This document shows positions 14,864-23,367 of a stretch of 64,000 bases of DNA, one piece after another. A program made the translations under genes and the position numbers. The notes beneath the pieces are model-generated. The model searched no databases. It worked only from the letters and a program-made list of their open reading frames with translations, and was not told the origin of the DNA. Location: assembly GCA_049890295.1 (NCBI GenBank), contig JBMHBP010000004.1:1-64000 (forward strand), written 5' to 3'. The stretch's first letter is position 1. Each line of letters opens with the position of its first letter. Origin of the DNA: GCA-2862585 sp049890295 (lineage in GTDB: Bacteria; Bacteroidota; Bacteroidia; Flavobacteriales; UBA7312).

Positions 14864-15619
14864 TTGAAAGACAGTAAAGTAAAAACAATTTTAGTTTCGC
14901 AACCAAAGCCTGAATCTGACAAGTCACCATATTTCAGTATGGCTAAGCGATGCAATGTAAAAGTTGACTTCAGACCTTTTATTCATGTAGAGGGTTTAAC
15001 AGCTAAAGAATTTCGTCAGCAGAAAATCAGTATCTTAAGTCATGATGCTGTTATTTTTACCAGTAAAAATTCGATGGATCATTTTTTCAGAATGTGTGAA
15101 GCCACTCGAATTACTGTACCTGATGAAATGAAATACTTTTGTGTTTCAGAAGCTATTGCCTACTACCTACAAAAGTACATTACCTACAGAAAGCGTAAAG
15201 TATTTATCGGCAAACAAAAAATTGAGGATTTACATCCCGTTTTCAAAAAAAATAGCGATAGCAAGTTTTTACTTCCATGCTCCGATATTCTAAAGGATAG
15301 TATTCCAGAATTTCTCTCTGAAAATGGTTTTGATTTCACCAAAGCAGTCATGTACAAAACAGTCTGTAGTGATCTCTCAGACTTGGAAAATGTTTTTTAT
15401 GACATATTAGTTTTTTACAGTCCATCAGGAATAAAATCACTTTATCAAAACTATCCTAAATTCAAGCAAAATAATACTCGTATTGCAGCCTTTGGACCAA
15501 CGACCTCAAAAGCTGTGGCCGATGCAGGCTTAAAATTAAACATTAAGGCCCCAAGTCCAGAAAACCCTTCTATGACTATGGCATTGGAGCAATATATCAA
15601 AAAGGTTAATAAACGTTAG
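14864..15619 (+). CDS. hemD: uroporphyrinogen-III synthase
   Basis: It closes and inverts ring D of hydroxymethylbilane to form uroporphyrinogen III in tetrapyrrole synthesis. It has 251 residues, two lobes and low sequence conservation, as usual for the family. The start VKTILVSQPKPESDKSPYF and the segment DFRPFIHVEGLTAKEFR are typical of the Bacteroidota form. FTSKNSMDHFF and the late AFGPTTSKAVADAG segment correspond to active-site regions. No in-frame ATG, GTG or CTG precedes the conserved N-terminus after the upstream in-frame stop at 14822, so the TTG at 14864 is the likely start. rnpA follows after 11 nt. Confidence 0.88.
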   Translation: MKDSKVKTILVSQPKPESDKSPYFSMAKRCNVKVDFRPFIHVEGLTAKEFRQQKISILSHDAVIFTSKNSMDHFFRMCEATRITVPDEMKYFCVSEAIAYYLQKYITYRKRKVFIGKQKIEDLHPVFKKNSDSKFLLPCSDILKDSIPEFLSENGFDFTKAVMYKTVCSDLSDLENVFYDILVFYSPSGIKSLYQNYPKFKQNNTRIAAFGPTTSKAVADAGLKLNIKAPSPENPSMTMALEQYIKKVNKR

Positions 15620-15630
15620 GCATCTAGTTT

Positions 15631-16011
15631 ATGGCCGTTTCATTTCAATTTATTAAGGAGGAAAGGCTTAGTAATAAACAAATAATAAACCATCTTTTCT
15701 CTAATGGTGAACGTCTTTTTGAGTTTCCTTTTATGGTAATTTGGGAAACAAATGAAAAGTCTAATGTCCCTATTAAAATAGCCACAAGTGTTCCTAAAAG
15801 AAAAATTCAAAAAGCAACTTCTAGAAACTTCATTAAGCGACAAATAAGAGAATCATATAGGAAATTAAAGTTGCCATTATCTCAAAAATTGGCTGCTTCT
15901 GCTTGTAGTTTAAACGTTTTATTAGTTTACAATAGTTCAGACATATTTTCATCGCCAGAAATAGATGATAAAATAAGTGTAACTTTACAACGTTTATCAG
16001 ATAAAGTATGA
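15631..16011 (+). CDS. rnpA: ribonuclease P protein component
   Basis: Protein subunit of RNase P, which assists the catalytic RNA in removing tRNA 5' leaders; 126 residues. The signature is the basic [19 protein letters not shown] helix ending in RESYR (about residues 52-75), which matches the RNR motif of the family. The N-terminal [15 protein letters not shown] part is also typical. Its stop overlaps the ATG of yidD in an ATGA arrangement, the widespread rnpA-yidD coupling. It lacks its usual rpmH/dnaA neighbours and instead follows hemD, as seen in other Bacteroidota. Confidence 0.95.
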   Translation: MAVSFQFIKEERLSNKQIINHLFSNGERLFEFPFMVIWETNEKSNVPIKIATSVPKRKIQKATSRNFIKRQIRESYRKLKLPLSQKLAASACSLNVLLVYNSSDIFSSPEIDDKISVTLQRLSDKV

Positions 16012-16229
16012 ACCAAATGGTCTCGTATATTTTTAAAGGACTTATTTTTTTTTACAGGGGGGCTATTTCTCCTTTGTTTAGCCCGACTTGTAGATATTCA
16101 CCTACTTGCTCGCAATACGCTATTCAAGCAATTGATAAATACGGACCATTAAAAGGGCTTTGGTTAACACTTAAACGAATTAGTAAATGCCATCCTTGGG
16201 GAGGGCATGGACATGATCCTGTACCTTAA
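16008..16229 (+). CDS. yidD: membrane protein insertion efficiency factor
   Basis: A 73-residue membrane-associated protein that assists YidC-dependent insertion of inner-membrane proteins. The family signature is visible: an amphipathic start, [20 protein letters not shown] with paired cysteines (about residues 18-37), YGPLKGLWL, and the [13 protein letters not shown] end. It overlaps rnpA by 4 bp. The downstream S41 protease gene begins 10 nt after its stop, so it sits in a coupled operon. Confidence 0.96.
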   Translation: MNQMVSYIFKGLIFFYRGAISPLFSPTCRYSPTCSQYAIQAIDKYGPLKGLWLTLKRISKCHPWGGHGHDPVP

Positions 16230-16239
16230 TTTTATTCAA

Positions 16240-17901
16240 ATGAAAACAATAAAGAAATATTATCTTATAATTGCATTATCAGTAGCTTCTGTAGTCTCGT
16301 TTAGCTTTGTTGATAATTACTTTGAAATTTCTAAAAACCTTGACATTTTCACTTCACTTTACAAGGAGCTAAATATTTTCTATGTTGATGAAACTGATGC
16401 AGGAGAGCTGATGAAGACAGCTATAGATGCTATGTTGGAATCATTAGATCCATATACCACCTACATACCTGAATCTGAAAAAGAAGATTTTGAATTTATG
16501 ACCACAGGTCAATACGGAGGAATAGGAGCAGTAATTTCTAAGCAAGGCGATTGGGTTTATGTAAATGAACCATATGAAGGTTTTCCTGCTGATAAAGCTG
16601 GCCTTATTGCTGGTGATAAATTTGTAGAAATTGCCGGAGTATCAGTAAAGGGTAAATCAACAGAAGACGTTAGTAAGATATTAAAAGGACAACCAAACAC
16701 GGCAGTGACAGTGTTAATTGAACGTGATGGTTTAGAAAAGCCATTTGAAGTAGAAATAGTAAGAGAAGAAATTAGATTGAGTTCCGTCCCATACTATGGA
16801 ATGCTAACTGATAGTATTGGTTATATTAAGACACGATCTTTTACAAGAAATATCTCTAACGAAGTTGCAAATGCTTACAAAGAATTAAATGCAGATGAAA
16901 AGTTAAAAGGTTTAGTGTTAGATCTAAGAAGTAATCCTGGAGGATTATTAAATGAAGCCATTAAAATGGCCAATATATTTGTCGGCAAAGGTCAAGAAGT
17001 AGTTTATACAAAAGGAAAAGTAAAAGATTGGGATAAAAGCTACAAAACGAAAAACAATGCCATAAATGATTCTATTCCATTAGTAGTTTTGATAAACAGA
17101 AGTTCAGCTTCAGCTTCAGAAATTGTTTCAGGTTCTATACAAGATTTTGATCGTGGAGTGGTTTTAGGTCAAAGAAGCTTTGGAAAGGGTTTAGTACAGC
17201 AAACAAGAAAATTGAGTTATAACTCACAGTTAAAACTTACTACAGCTAAGTATTATATCCCCAGTGGACGTTGTATACAAGCTGTGGATTATTCAGATAG
17301 ACAAGATGATGGCAGTGTAGGTAAAATTCCAGATAGTCTAAGAACGGAATTTAAAACATTAATAAATAAGCGACCGGTATTTGATGGTGGAGGTATTACT
17401 CCAGATATAGAAATAGAAACGCGAAAGTATAGCAATATTCTAAGAAGTATAATTAGTAAGCGTCATATTTTCAATTTTGCTAATCAATTTAAAGCAGAAA
17501 ATGAGAGTATAATTTCGGCCAAAAACTTTGTGATAACAGATGATGTTTATAATGATTTTAAACAGTTTTTGAATGATAAAGAATACGAATATGAAACGAG
17601 CACTGAAAAAGCTATAAATTCTCTAAAAGAAGACGCTGAAGACGAACAATACTATTCTGATATAGAAGTTGAGCTAGAAAAGTTGAAATCTAAAATGATA
17701 CAAAGTAAAAATAACGACATCGAGCGATTTAAAGCTGAAATTAGTGAAGTATTGGAAATGGAAATAGCCACACGATATTATTACCAAAAAGGCAAAGTTG
17801 AATCAACAATCAAGCATGATAAAGAAATTGCTGAAGCCTTAAAACTTTTGGATAATATGGATGATTATTATGCCATCTTAAGCGGTGACAGTATTCGATA
17901 A
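16240..17901 (+). CDS. S41 family C-terminal processing peptidase, second copy
   Basis: A 553-residue exported serine protease. It has an N-terminal signal/anchor (about 7-24), a PDZ domain (about 85-175) and the S41 domain with SASASE (nucleophile Ser about 291) and FGKG (Lys about 316). A long charged helical C-terminal tail (about 430-553), rich in Glu and Lys, is not present in the first S41 gene of this window, so the two may differ in partner or substrate. An in-frame ATG at 16207 lies inside yidD. The ATG at 16240 is directly before the signal sequence and is preferred. The stop overlaps the next ATG by one base. Confidence 0.93.
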   Translation: MKTIKKYYLIIALSVASVVSFSFVDNYFEISKNLDIFTSLYKELNIFYVDETDAGELMKTAIDAMLESLDPYTTYIPESEKEDFEFMTTGQYGGIGAVISKQGDWVYVNEPYEGFPADKAGLIAGDKFVEIAGVSVKGKSTEDVSKILKGQPNTAVTVLIERDGLEKPFEVEIVREEIRLSSVPYYGMLTDSIGYIKTRSFTRNISNEVANAYKELNADEKLKGLVLDLRSNPGGLLNEAIKMANIFVGKGQEVVYTKGKVKDWDKSYKTKNNAINDSIPLVVLINRSSASASEIVSGSIQDFDRGVVLGQRSFGKGLVQQTRKLSYNSQLKLTTAKYYIPSGRCIQAVDYSDRQDDGSVGKIPDSLRTEFKTLINKRPVFDGGGITPDIEIETRKYSNILRSIISKRHIFNFANQFKAENESIISAKNFVITDDVYNDFKQFLNDKEYEYETSTEKAINSLKEDAEDEQYYSDIEVELEKLKSKMIQSKNNDIERFKAEISEVLEMEIATRYYYQKGKVESTIKHDKEIAEALKLLDNMDDYYAILSGDSIR

Positions 17902-19079
17902 TGAGGTTAAAAGGAATCCTTTTAATACTTCTAGCAGCATCACTTCCACTTTCTGTTTTTGCTACAGATTTATCAATCTTTTTAATAGCTTTTCATTGGA
18001 TAATAGATGGAAAGTTTAGTCAAAAATGGAATACAATAAAATCCAGTAACTGGCTAAAATCTCTTTTAGTACTATTCTTTATTTATGGCTTGGGTTTACT
18101 TTGGGGAAGCAATCATTCAGGGGCAGTATGGGTCTTTCAGAAATCGGCTATTTTATTAGTACTTCCAATTTTATTTTCTTTCGATTATACCGACAAGCAA
18201 ATAAAACACTCAGTTTTTGCATTTCTTTTATCAATGATGTTTTCGGCTATTGTAGCCTTACTCATTAACATTGGTTGGCTTCAACACTTGTTTAAATACT
18301 CAGACCTTTTTGCCAAAAATTGGAACAATTCGGCATTCATGCCTTATACTTATCATAATGTTTTTTTAGCATTTTCTGTATTGATTAGTTCTATATCGCT
18401 ACTGTATCAAAAGCATAGTAAAAGCACTAAACTAATATTCATACTTATTATCATTGTTTCTACACTTAGTTTATTTACCGAAAGAGGAAGAGCAGGTCAA
18501 TTAGCATTTCTAATAATTATGACAACATTTTTCTTTATAAACCTTTGGAAAAGAAAAGGTTGGCTGTTAACTGCTGTCATAAGTTTATTTGTGATTTTTT
18601 TGCTCTCCTATAATTATTCCACCCCCTTCAAAAATAGAATAGACTTTACGATAAATAGTCTTAAGAAACTTGAAAAAACAGACTCAAATTCAACTAATAC
18701 AAGGTATTTTTTTACCACCTATAGCCTTGATATGATTAGTCAGAAGCCTATACTTGGCTATGGCACCGGTAGTTTTGTAGATGAGTTTTCAGCCATGAGC
18801 CCACATGCTAAAAAAATTGTTGATGGCATTCATAAAACACCTCACAACAATTTTTTATTTATATGGTTTGAGTTAGGTCTATTGGGTTTGATTACTTTCC
18901 TGGCCATATTCTTTTTTCAAATCAAAGAATATCTAAATCAGCCCTTGGGAAAGTACAGATTCATTTTTCCATTAGCATTTTTAAGTATAATGCTATTTGA
19001 TGCCTATTTTCAAAACCATAATTCAGCTGTATTATACGCTTACCTTTCAATGGTTTTTCATAGCTATTCATTTAAATAG
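17901..19079 (+). CDS. O-antigen ligase family membrane protein
   Basis: A 392-residue inner-membrane protein with about ten to eleven hydrophobic segments and one large periplasmic loop (about 255-320) between the later ones. This is the layout of O-antigen ligases and Wzy polymerases, which join or polymerise surface glycans on lipid carriers. The loop contains TRYFFTTYSLDMISQKPILGYGTGSF and HKTPHNNFLFIWFELGLLG, including the His and Asn residues conserved in the family. It shares one base with the S41 gene (TAATG) and overlaps the convergent alr gene by 16 bp. Ligase and polymerase cannot be told apart here. Confidence 0.85.
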   Translation: MRLKGILLILLAASLPLSVFATDLSIFLIAFHWIIDGKFSQKWNTIKSSNWLKSLLVLFFIYGLGLLWGSNHSGAVWVFQKSAILLVLPILFSFDYTDKQIKHSVFAFLLSMMFSAIVALLINIGWLQHLFKYSDLFAKNWNNSAFMPYTYHNVFLAFSVLISSISLLYQKHSKSTKLIFILIIIVSTLSLFTERGRAGQLAFLIIMTTFFFINLWKRKGWLLTAVISLFVIFLLSYNYSTPFKNRIDFTINSLKKLEKTDSNSTNTRYFFTTYSLDMISQKPILGYGTGSFVDEFSAMSPHAKKIVDGIHKTPHNNFLFIWFELGLLGLITFLAIFFFQIKEYLNQPLGKYRFIFPLAFLSIMLFDAYFQNHNSAVLYAYLSMVFHSYSFK

Positions 19080-20146
19080 ACTCTTTTAATACGTCTATTT
19101 AATGTTGCCATAATCTCATAGGATATGGTGCCTAACTCATTGGATAAATTAGAAACGGGATAGTCCGGGCTAAAAACAACAACTTCTTCCCCTTCTTTTG
19201 CATTAACGGTTGTAATATCTATAATACAGCTATCCATACTGATCTCACCAATTAAAGAACAGGCTTTTCCACTTACCATCATCTTTCCTTTTGAATGCCC
19301 TAGCTTTCTATCAAGACCATCGGCGTAACCAATGGGGATGATAGCTATTTTCATATTAGTTTTGGCCACGAAAGTATTTTGGTAGCCTACATAGTCTCCA
19401 GCTCGGATAGTTCTAATTTGACTTATTACACTATGCAAACTAAAAATTTGTTTTAATGACGGATGATCAATACCCCCATAAAGAGAAATTCCCAGCCTAA
19501 CCCATCGATTATCATCTACTACCATTCTTAATGTTCCATTACTATTCAAAATATGACTTGGAATATTCTTATTTAAGGCCTCGTTTAGTTTTAATCTGAC
19601 TGAATTAAACGTCTCCATTTGTTGTTGGCTAAAGCGATCTTTCTCTTCATCATTTGAGGACGATAAATGTGAACAAAAACTGCTTACATTAAGATGAGAA
19701 TTATTTTTTAATATATCGATAATAGTATCTAAATCACAGATGTCAAATCCATAGCGATTCATACCTGAGTTAAATTTCAAATGAATATTGACTGCAAAGG
19801 ACTGAGAAGCATATAGGTCTAATAATCTTCGGCTATATATTACTGGCTCAAGTTGCCATTTTATAATGGCATCTATACTCTTTGTGCCTGGATTAGCAAC
19901 AATTATAGGCCGTGTAATTCCACTTTTTCGTAATTGTATTCCTTCGTCAAAATCAGCAACCCAAAACCCATAAACGCCTATTTCTTCAAGCTTTTTAGCA
20001 ATTTCAATATCCCCTAAACCATAGGCATAGGCTTTAACAACCGCTATTATTTTACAGTCTTTCGCCAAAGTTCCCTTTAAGAAGTTATAATTATTTTCTA
20101 AGGTCTTTAAATTGACATATAATATAGTTTCGTGAAAGTTCGTCAT
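19064..20146 (-). CDS. alr: alanine racemase
   Basis: PLP enzyme interconverting L- and D-alanine for peptidoglycan; 360 residues. The cofactor lysine is K38 in VVKAYAYG (the more usual form is KADAYG). Other family features are the GISLYGG loop near residue 210 and the second-domain segment IPIGYADGLDR. I start at the ATG at 20146, which overlaps the tdk TGA as ATGA. A five-residue extension upstream is possible but breaks that junction. The 3' end overlaps the O-antigen ligase gene. The gene is single-domain and not fused to murF as in some Bacteroidota. Confidence 0.94.
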   Translation of the reverse strand: MTNFHETILYVNLKTLENNYNFLKGTLAKDCKIIAVVKAYAYGLGDIEIAKKLEEIGVYGFWVADFDEGIQLRKSGITRPIIVANPGTKSIDAIIKWQLEPVIYSRRLLDLYASQSFAVNIHLKFNSGMNRYGFDICDLDTIIDILKNNSHLNVSSFCSHLSSSNDEEKDRFSQQQMETFNSVRLKLNEALNKNIPSHILNSNGTLRMVVDDNRWVRLGISLYGGIDHPSLKQIFSLHSVISQIRTIRAGDYVGYQNTFVAKTNMKIAIIPIGYADGLDRKLGHSKGKMMVSGKACSLIGEISMDSCIIDITTVNAKEGEEVVVFSPDYPVSNLSNELGTISYEIMATLNRRIKRVYLNE

Positions 20147-20703
20147 TGGGTATGATAACAATTTCTACAACGAGCTTCGTATTCGTTCTTTTCGCCTAAT
20201 AAAATTCGCTCTCCAGCATCAACAATTCGGTAAGAATAGTTAGCTAAATTTCCACACTGAACACAAATCGCACGAACTTTAGTCACCTCATCGGCAATAG
20301 ACATAAGCTGAGGAATTGGCTCAAAAGGCCGACCTTCATAATCCATATCCAAAGCCGCCACTATTACTCTTATACCTTTATTGGCTAAAGTATTACATAC
20401 TGAAATAAGGTCATTATCAAAAAATTGAGCTTCATCAATGCCAAGAACATCAATTTCATCTGAAATATGAAGTATTTCTTGAGCGTTGTTGACAGTCAAA
20501 CACTCAATAGCATTTTTATCGTGAGATACAATCTTATTTTTATCATACCTTTTTTCTAATGTAGGTTTGTAAATGATAACATCTTGTTTAGCAATTTTTG
20601 ATCGTCTCAATCGTCGCATCAGTTCTTCAGTTTTTCCTGAAAACATGGAGCCACAAATAACCTCTACACTACCTCTCTTAATTTTATTTTTTTCTAAAAA
20701 CAT
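20143..20703 (-). CDS. tdk: thymidine kinase
   Basis: It phosphorylates thymidine with ATP in the salvage route to dTMP; 186 residues. The Walker A loop GSMFSGKT is at residues 18-25, and the DEAQFF segment near residue 95 gives the Walker B and catalytic Glu region. Four zinc-binding cysteines are seen as CVQC and CRNC near the C-terminus. A longer frame to 20742 would add 13 residues overlapping the promoter boxes. The ATG at 20703 starts 9 residues before the core and lies 17 nt below a TAnnTTTG box. The ATGA overlap couples it to alr. Confidence 0.95.
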   Translation of the reverse strand: MFLEKNKIKRGSVEVICGSMFSGKTEELMRRLRRSKIAKQDVIIYKPTLEKRYDKNKIVSHDKNAIECLTVNNAQEILHISDEIDVLGIDEAQFFDNDLISVCNTLANKGIRVIVAALDMDYEGRPFEPIPQLMSIADEVTKVRAICVQCGNLANYSYRIVDAGERILLGEKNEYEARCRNCYHTQ

Positions 20704-20708
20704 TACCC

Positions 20709-20716
20709 TAACTTTG
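20709..20716 (+). promoter_or_regulatory. candidate -7 box of the DUF2279-rsmI operon
   Basis: TAACTTTG matches TAnnTTTG and lies 33 nt before the ATG at 20750. It sits just left of the oppositely directed tdk box at 20721-20728, so the two predicted transcripts would start within each other's promoter. Confidence 0.4.
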
Positions 20717-20720
20717 TAAA

Positions 20721-20728
20721 CAAATGTA
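20721..20728 (-). promoter_or_regulatory. candidate -7 box of tdk-alr
   Basis: TACATTTG on the minus strand fits TAnnTTTG and lies 17 nt before the tdk ATG at 20703. Confidence 0.45.
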
Positions 20729-20749
20729 CGGATTGATTTCATATAAAAT

Positions 20750-21625
20750 ATGCTAAGGTTTTTATTGCTTTTTTTTATTTCACTATTTCTAGTGGTAAAA
20801 CCTGTCTATCCTCAGGCAGATTCGACAGATATTAACCCTTATAAGCTAGCTTTAGTCCTCTCTAGTGGTGCATCAGTATTAGCAGGATCTTACATTTACG
20901 TTCAAAATTCTTGGTGGAGCGATCAATCCACCTCATTTCATTTTGATGATGGAACGGATTTACGATACGCTAAAAATATTGATAAAGGGGGACACTTTTT
21001 TGGAGGTGTTCTGGTGGCAGATCTTTTCCATTCCAATTTAAAATGGGCCGGTATCACAGAAAAAAATGCCTTTTGGTATGGAGCGGCTATGGGCTCATTT
21101 ATACAGTTAGGTATAGAGATGAAAGACGCCTATGCACCTTTTTGGGGCTTTAGTATTTGGGACTTTGGAGCAGGTTCAATTGGTGCCTTAGTACCAATAG
21201 CAGAACGTTACTGGAAACCTATGGAATTCATTGATTTTAAGATTAGCTATTATAAGCGAAGTAATCATTATTGGGATTTAGGTACAGAACAAAAACCATG
21301 GGCTCCCCCTCATGAACATGCCTATCACGATGATTATGTGAATCAAACCTATTGGACTACTATTTACCCTTTTAGACATAAAAATATTCATATTGGCCTA
21401 TCCGTTGGAATAGGTTTAGATGATTCTCAATACCTCTTAAACAACACCAAAGTTGGAGGTAAAAATGAACTGTATATTGCTCTTGATTATGATTTAAAGC
21501 AGGTATTAAAAAAATGGAATACACCAGCTGCTAAACGTATTAAGCATTGGTTGAACTATATAAAAATTCCAGCACCCACAATAAGAGTAAGTCCATCAGT
21601 AGAATTTTACCCTATTTTCATGTAA
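20750..21625 (+). CDS. DUF2279 family exported protein (YfiM-like)
   Basis: A 291-residue protein with an N-terminal signal peptide (about 1-23, LLLFFISLFLVV then QADS). The DUF2279 region (about 30-150) contains the DKGGHFFGGVLVADLF segment and GIEMKDAYAPFWGFSIWDFGAGSIGALV, which look membrane-embedded or membrane-apposed with conserved His, Glu and Asp residues. The C-terminal half is rich in Trp and Tyr strands (YPFRHKNIHIGLSVGIGLDD), as in outer-membrane proteins. The biochemical role is unknown. rsmI follows after 9 nt. No lipobox Cys is evident, unlike the E. coli relative. Confidence 0.75.
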   Translation: MLRFLLLFFISLFLVVKPVYPQADSTDINPYKLALVLSSGASVLAGSYIYVQNSWWSDQSTSFHFDDGTDLRYAKNIDKGGHFFGGVLVADLFHSNLKWAGITEKNAFWYGAAMGSFIQLGIEMKDAYAPFWGFSIWDFGAGSIGALVPIAERYWKPMEFIDFKISYYKRSNHYWDLGTEQKPWAPPHEHAYHDDYVNQTYWTTIYPFRHKNIHIGLSVGIGLDDSQYLLNNTKVGGKNELYIALDYDLKQVLKKWNTPAAKRIKHWLNYIKIPAPTIRVSPSVEFYPIFM

Positions 21626-21630
21626 ATTTG
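21623..21630 (+). promoter_or_regulatory. -7 box abutting the rsmI start codon
   Basis: TAAATTTG overlaps the stop codon of the DUF2279 gene and ends 4 nt before the rsmI ATG. It would give rsmI a leaderless transcript in addition to any readthrough. Confidence 0.45.
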
Positions 21631-21634
21631 TGTA

Positions 21635-22306
21635 ATGGCAAAATTGTTCATCGTTCCCACTCCAATTGGTAATTTAAAAGATATTACATTTCGGGCAGTG
21701 CAAACTCTTGAAGAGGTAGATGTTATTTTAGCCGAAGACACTAGAAATAGTGCAAAGTTATTGTCGCATTATTCCATCAGTACACCCATGAAATCCTATC
21801 ATATGCACAATGAGCATAAAACACTGATTAAATGGGTGGAAGCCATTAAAAATGGCAATGACATTGCTCTAATTTCTGATGCTGGTACACCTGCAATTTC
21901 AGACCCCGGGTTTTTATTAGTGAGGGAATGTGTAAAACATAATATTGAAGTAGAATGTTTGCCAGGTGCAACAGCCTTTGTGCCAGCTTTAGTAGTATCT
22001 GCATTAGCTTGTGAGCGATTCATTTTTGAAGGTTTTCTTCCTCAAAAAAAAGGACGCCAAACACGTTTACAGTCATTAGTAAATGAGAAAAAAACTATGG
22101 TATTTTATGAATCACCATATAGAGTTATAAAAACATTAGAACAGTTTTCTGAAACCTTTGGTAGCGACAGACAAATTACAGTCAGTCGAGAACTCACTAA
22201 AAAGTTTGAAGAAACCAAACGAGGAACTATAGCACAGGTTCTTAGTCATTTTAACGACAAAGAACCTAAAGGAGAATTTGTTCTCATTTTAGAGGGAAAA
22301 AAATAA
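21635..22306 (+). CDS. rsmI: 16S rRNA (cytidine-1402-2'-O)-methyltransferase
   Basis: SAM-dependent methyltransferase acting on C1402 in the 16S rRNA decoding centre; 223 residues. It belongs to the tetrapyrrole methylase fold, shown by VPTPIGNLKDIT (residues 5-16), EDTRNSAKLL (about 36-45), and ALISDAGTPAISDPG followed by LVRECV. The C-terminal part is short, consistent with the Bacteroidota form. Its TAA overlaps the next ATG by one base (TAATG), so the DAHP synthase is translationally coupled to it. Confidence 0.96.
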   Translation: MAKLFIVPTPIGNLKDITFRAVQTLEEVDVILAEDTRNSAKLLSHYSISTPMKSYHMHNEHKTLIKWVEAIKNGNDIALISDAGTPAISDPGFLLVRECVKHNIEVECLPGATAFVPALVVSALACERFIFEGFLPQKKGRQTRLQSLVNEKKTMVFYESPYRVIKTLEQFSETFGSDRQITVSRELTKKFEETKRGTIAQVLSHFNDKEPKGEFVLILEGKK

Positions 22307-23367
22307 TGGATATCAATACTAAAACGATTAAACAACCACTCATTATTGCTGGGCCATGTAGTGCTGAATCTAAAGAACAGGTATTACAAACAGCAACAGC
22401 ATTAAAAAATACAGCCTCAATTTTTAGAGCTGGTGTTTGGAAACCACGAACCAGACCAAATTCTTTTGAAGGAGTCGGAGTGAAAGCATTACCTTGGCTT
22501 AAGGAAGTCAAAGAACAAACGGGTTTAAAAGTTGCCACAGAGGTAGCCAATGCACAACATGTTGAACATTGTTTGGAAGCAGGAATAGATGTGCTTTGGA
22601 TAGGGGCAAGAACTACAGTAAATCCTTTTTATGTTCAAGAAATTGCGTCAGCCCTGAGCGGGGTAGATATTGCTGTTATGGTAAAAAACCCTCTTCATCC
22701 CGAGTTAAGTTTGTGGATGGGAGCCATAGAACGGTTAGAAAAGGTTGGACTATCCCAATTATCAGCTATACATAGAGGGTTTTTTACAATAGAAAATTCA
22801 GTCTTTAGGAATGAGCCAAAATGGGAAATACCAATCAAGTTAAAGCGACTCATACCTGATATCCCACTGTTGTGTGATCCAAGTCATATTTCAGGAAATA
22901 CCCACATGATTGCTGAAGTATCACAAACCGCCATGGACCTAAATATGGATGGGTTAATGATAGAAACTCATTTCAACCCTAAAGAAGCATGGAGCGATGC
23001 ACAACAACAAGTCACTCCCAGTCATCTTCAACAGATTATGGATGATTTAATTCTAAGATCTTCTACAACCCAAAACTCTAGTTTTCAATCTTCTCTGAAA
23101 AAGTTGAGAAATGAGATAGATATTATTGATAAAAAGCTATTAGAAATAGTGGGTCAACGTACGGCAATTGTTCGTGAAATAGGCCAGTATAAAAAAGAAA
23201 ATGCAGTCACTATTTTACAAATAGAACGATGGTTTGAAATATTAAGCAGTAGGAAAAAATGGGGTAATGAGATAGACTTAGATCAACAAACAGTAGCAGA
23301 GCTATTTGAACTTATACATAAACATTCTGTCTTATTACAAACTCAGATTCTCAATCAAAATGACTAG
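22306..23367 (+). CDS. bifunctional DAHP synthase / chorismate mutase
   Basis: It couples the first step of the shikimate pathway (PEP plus erythrose-4-phosphate to DAHP) with chorismate mutase, which leads to phenylalanine and tyrosine; 353 residues. The N-terminal KDO8P/DAHP synthase-like domain (1-250) shows AGPCSAES, FRAGVWKPRTRPNSFEGVG and CDPSHISG. The C-terminal AroQ chorismate mutase helix bundle (about 262-350) begins with LRNEIDIIDKKLLEIVGQR. The mutase probably senses end products for feedback control of the synthase, which is an inference from fused relatives. It overlaps recJ by 8 bp. Confidence 0.93.
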   Translation: MDINTKTIKQPLIIAGPCSAESKEQVLQTATALKNTASIFRAGVWKPRTRPNSFEGVGVKALPWLKEVKEQTGLKVATEVANAQHVEHCLEAGIDVLWIGARTTVNPFYVQEIASALSGVDIAVMVKNPLHPELSLWMGAIERLEKVGLSQLSAIHRGFFTIENSVFRNEPKWEIPIKLKRLIPDIPLLCDPSHISGNTHMIAEVSQTAMDLNMDGLMIETHFNPKEAWSDAQQQVTPSHLQQIMDDLILRSSTTQNSSFQSSLKKLRNEIDIIDKKLLEIVGQRTAIVREIGQYKKENAVTILQIERWFEILSSRKKWGNEIDLDQQTVAELFELIHKHSVLLQTQILNQND

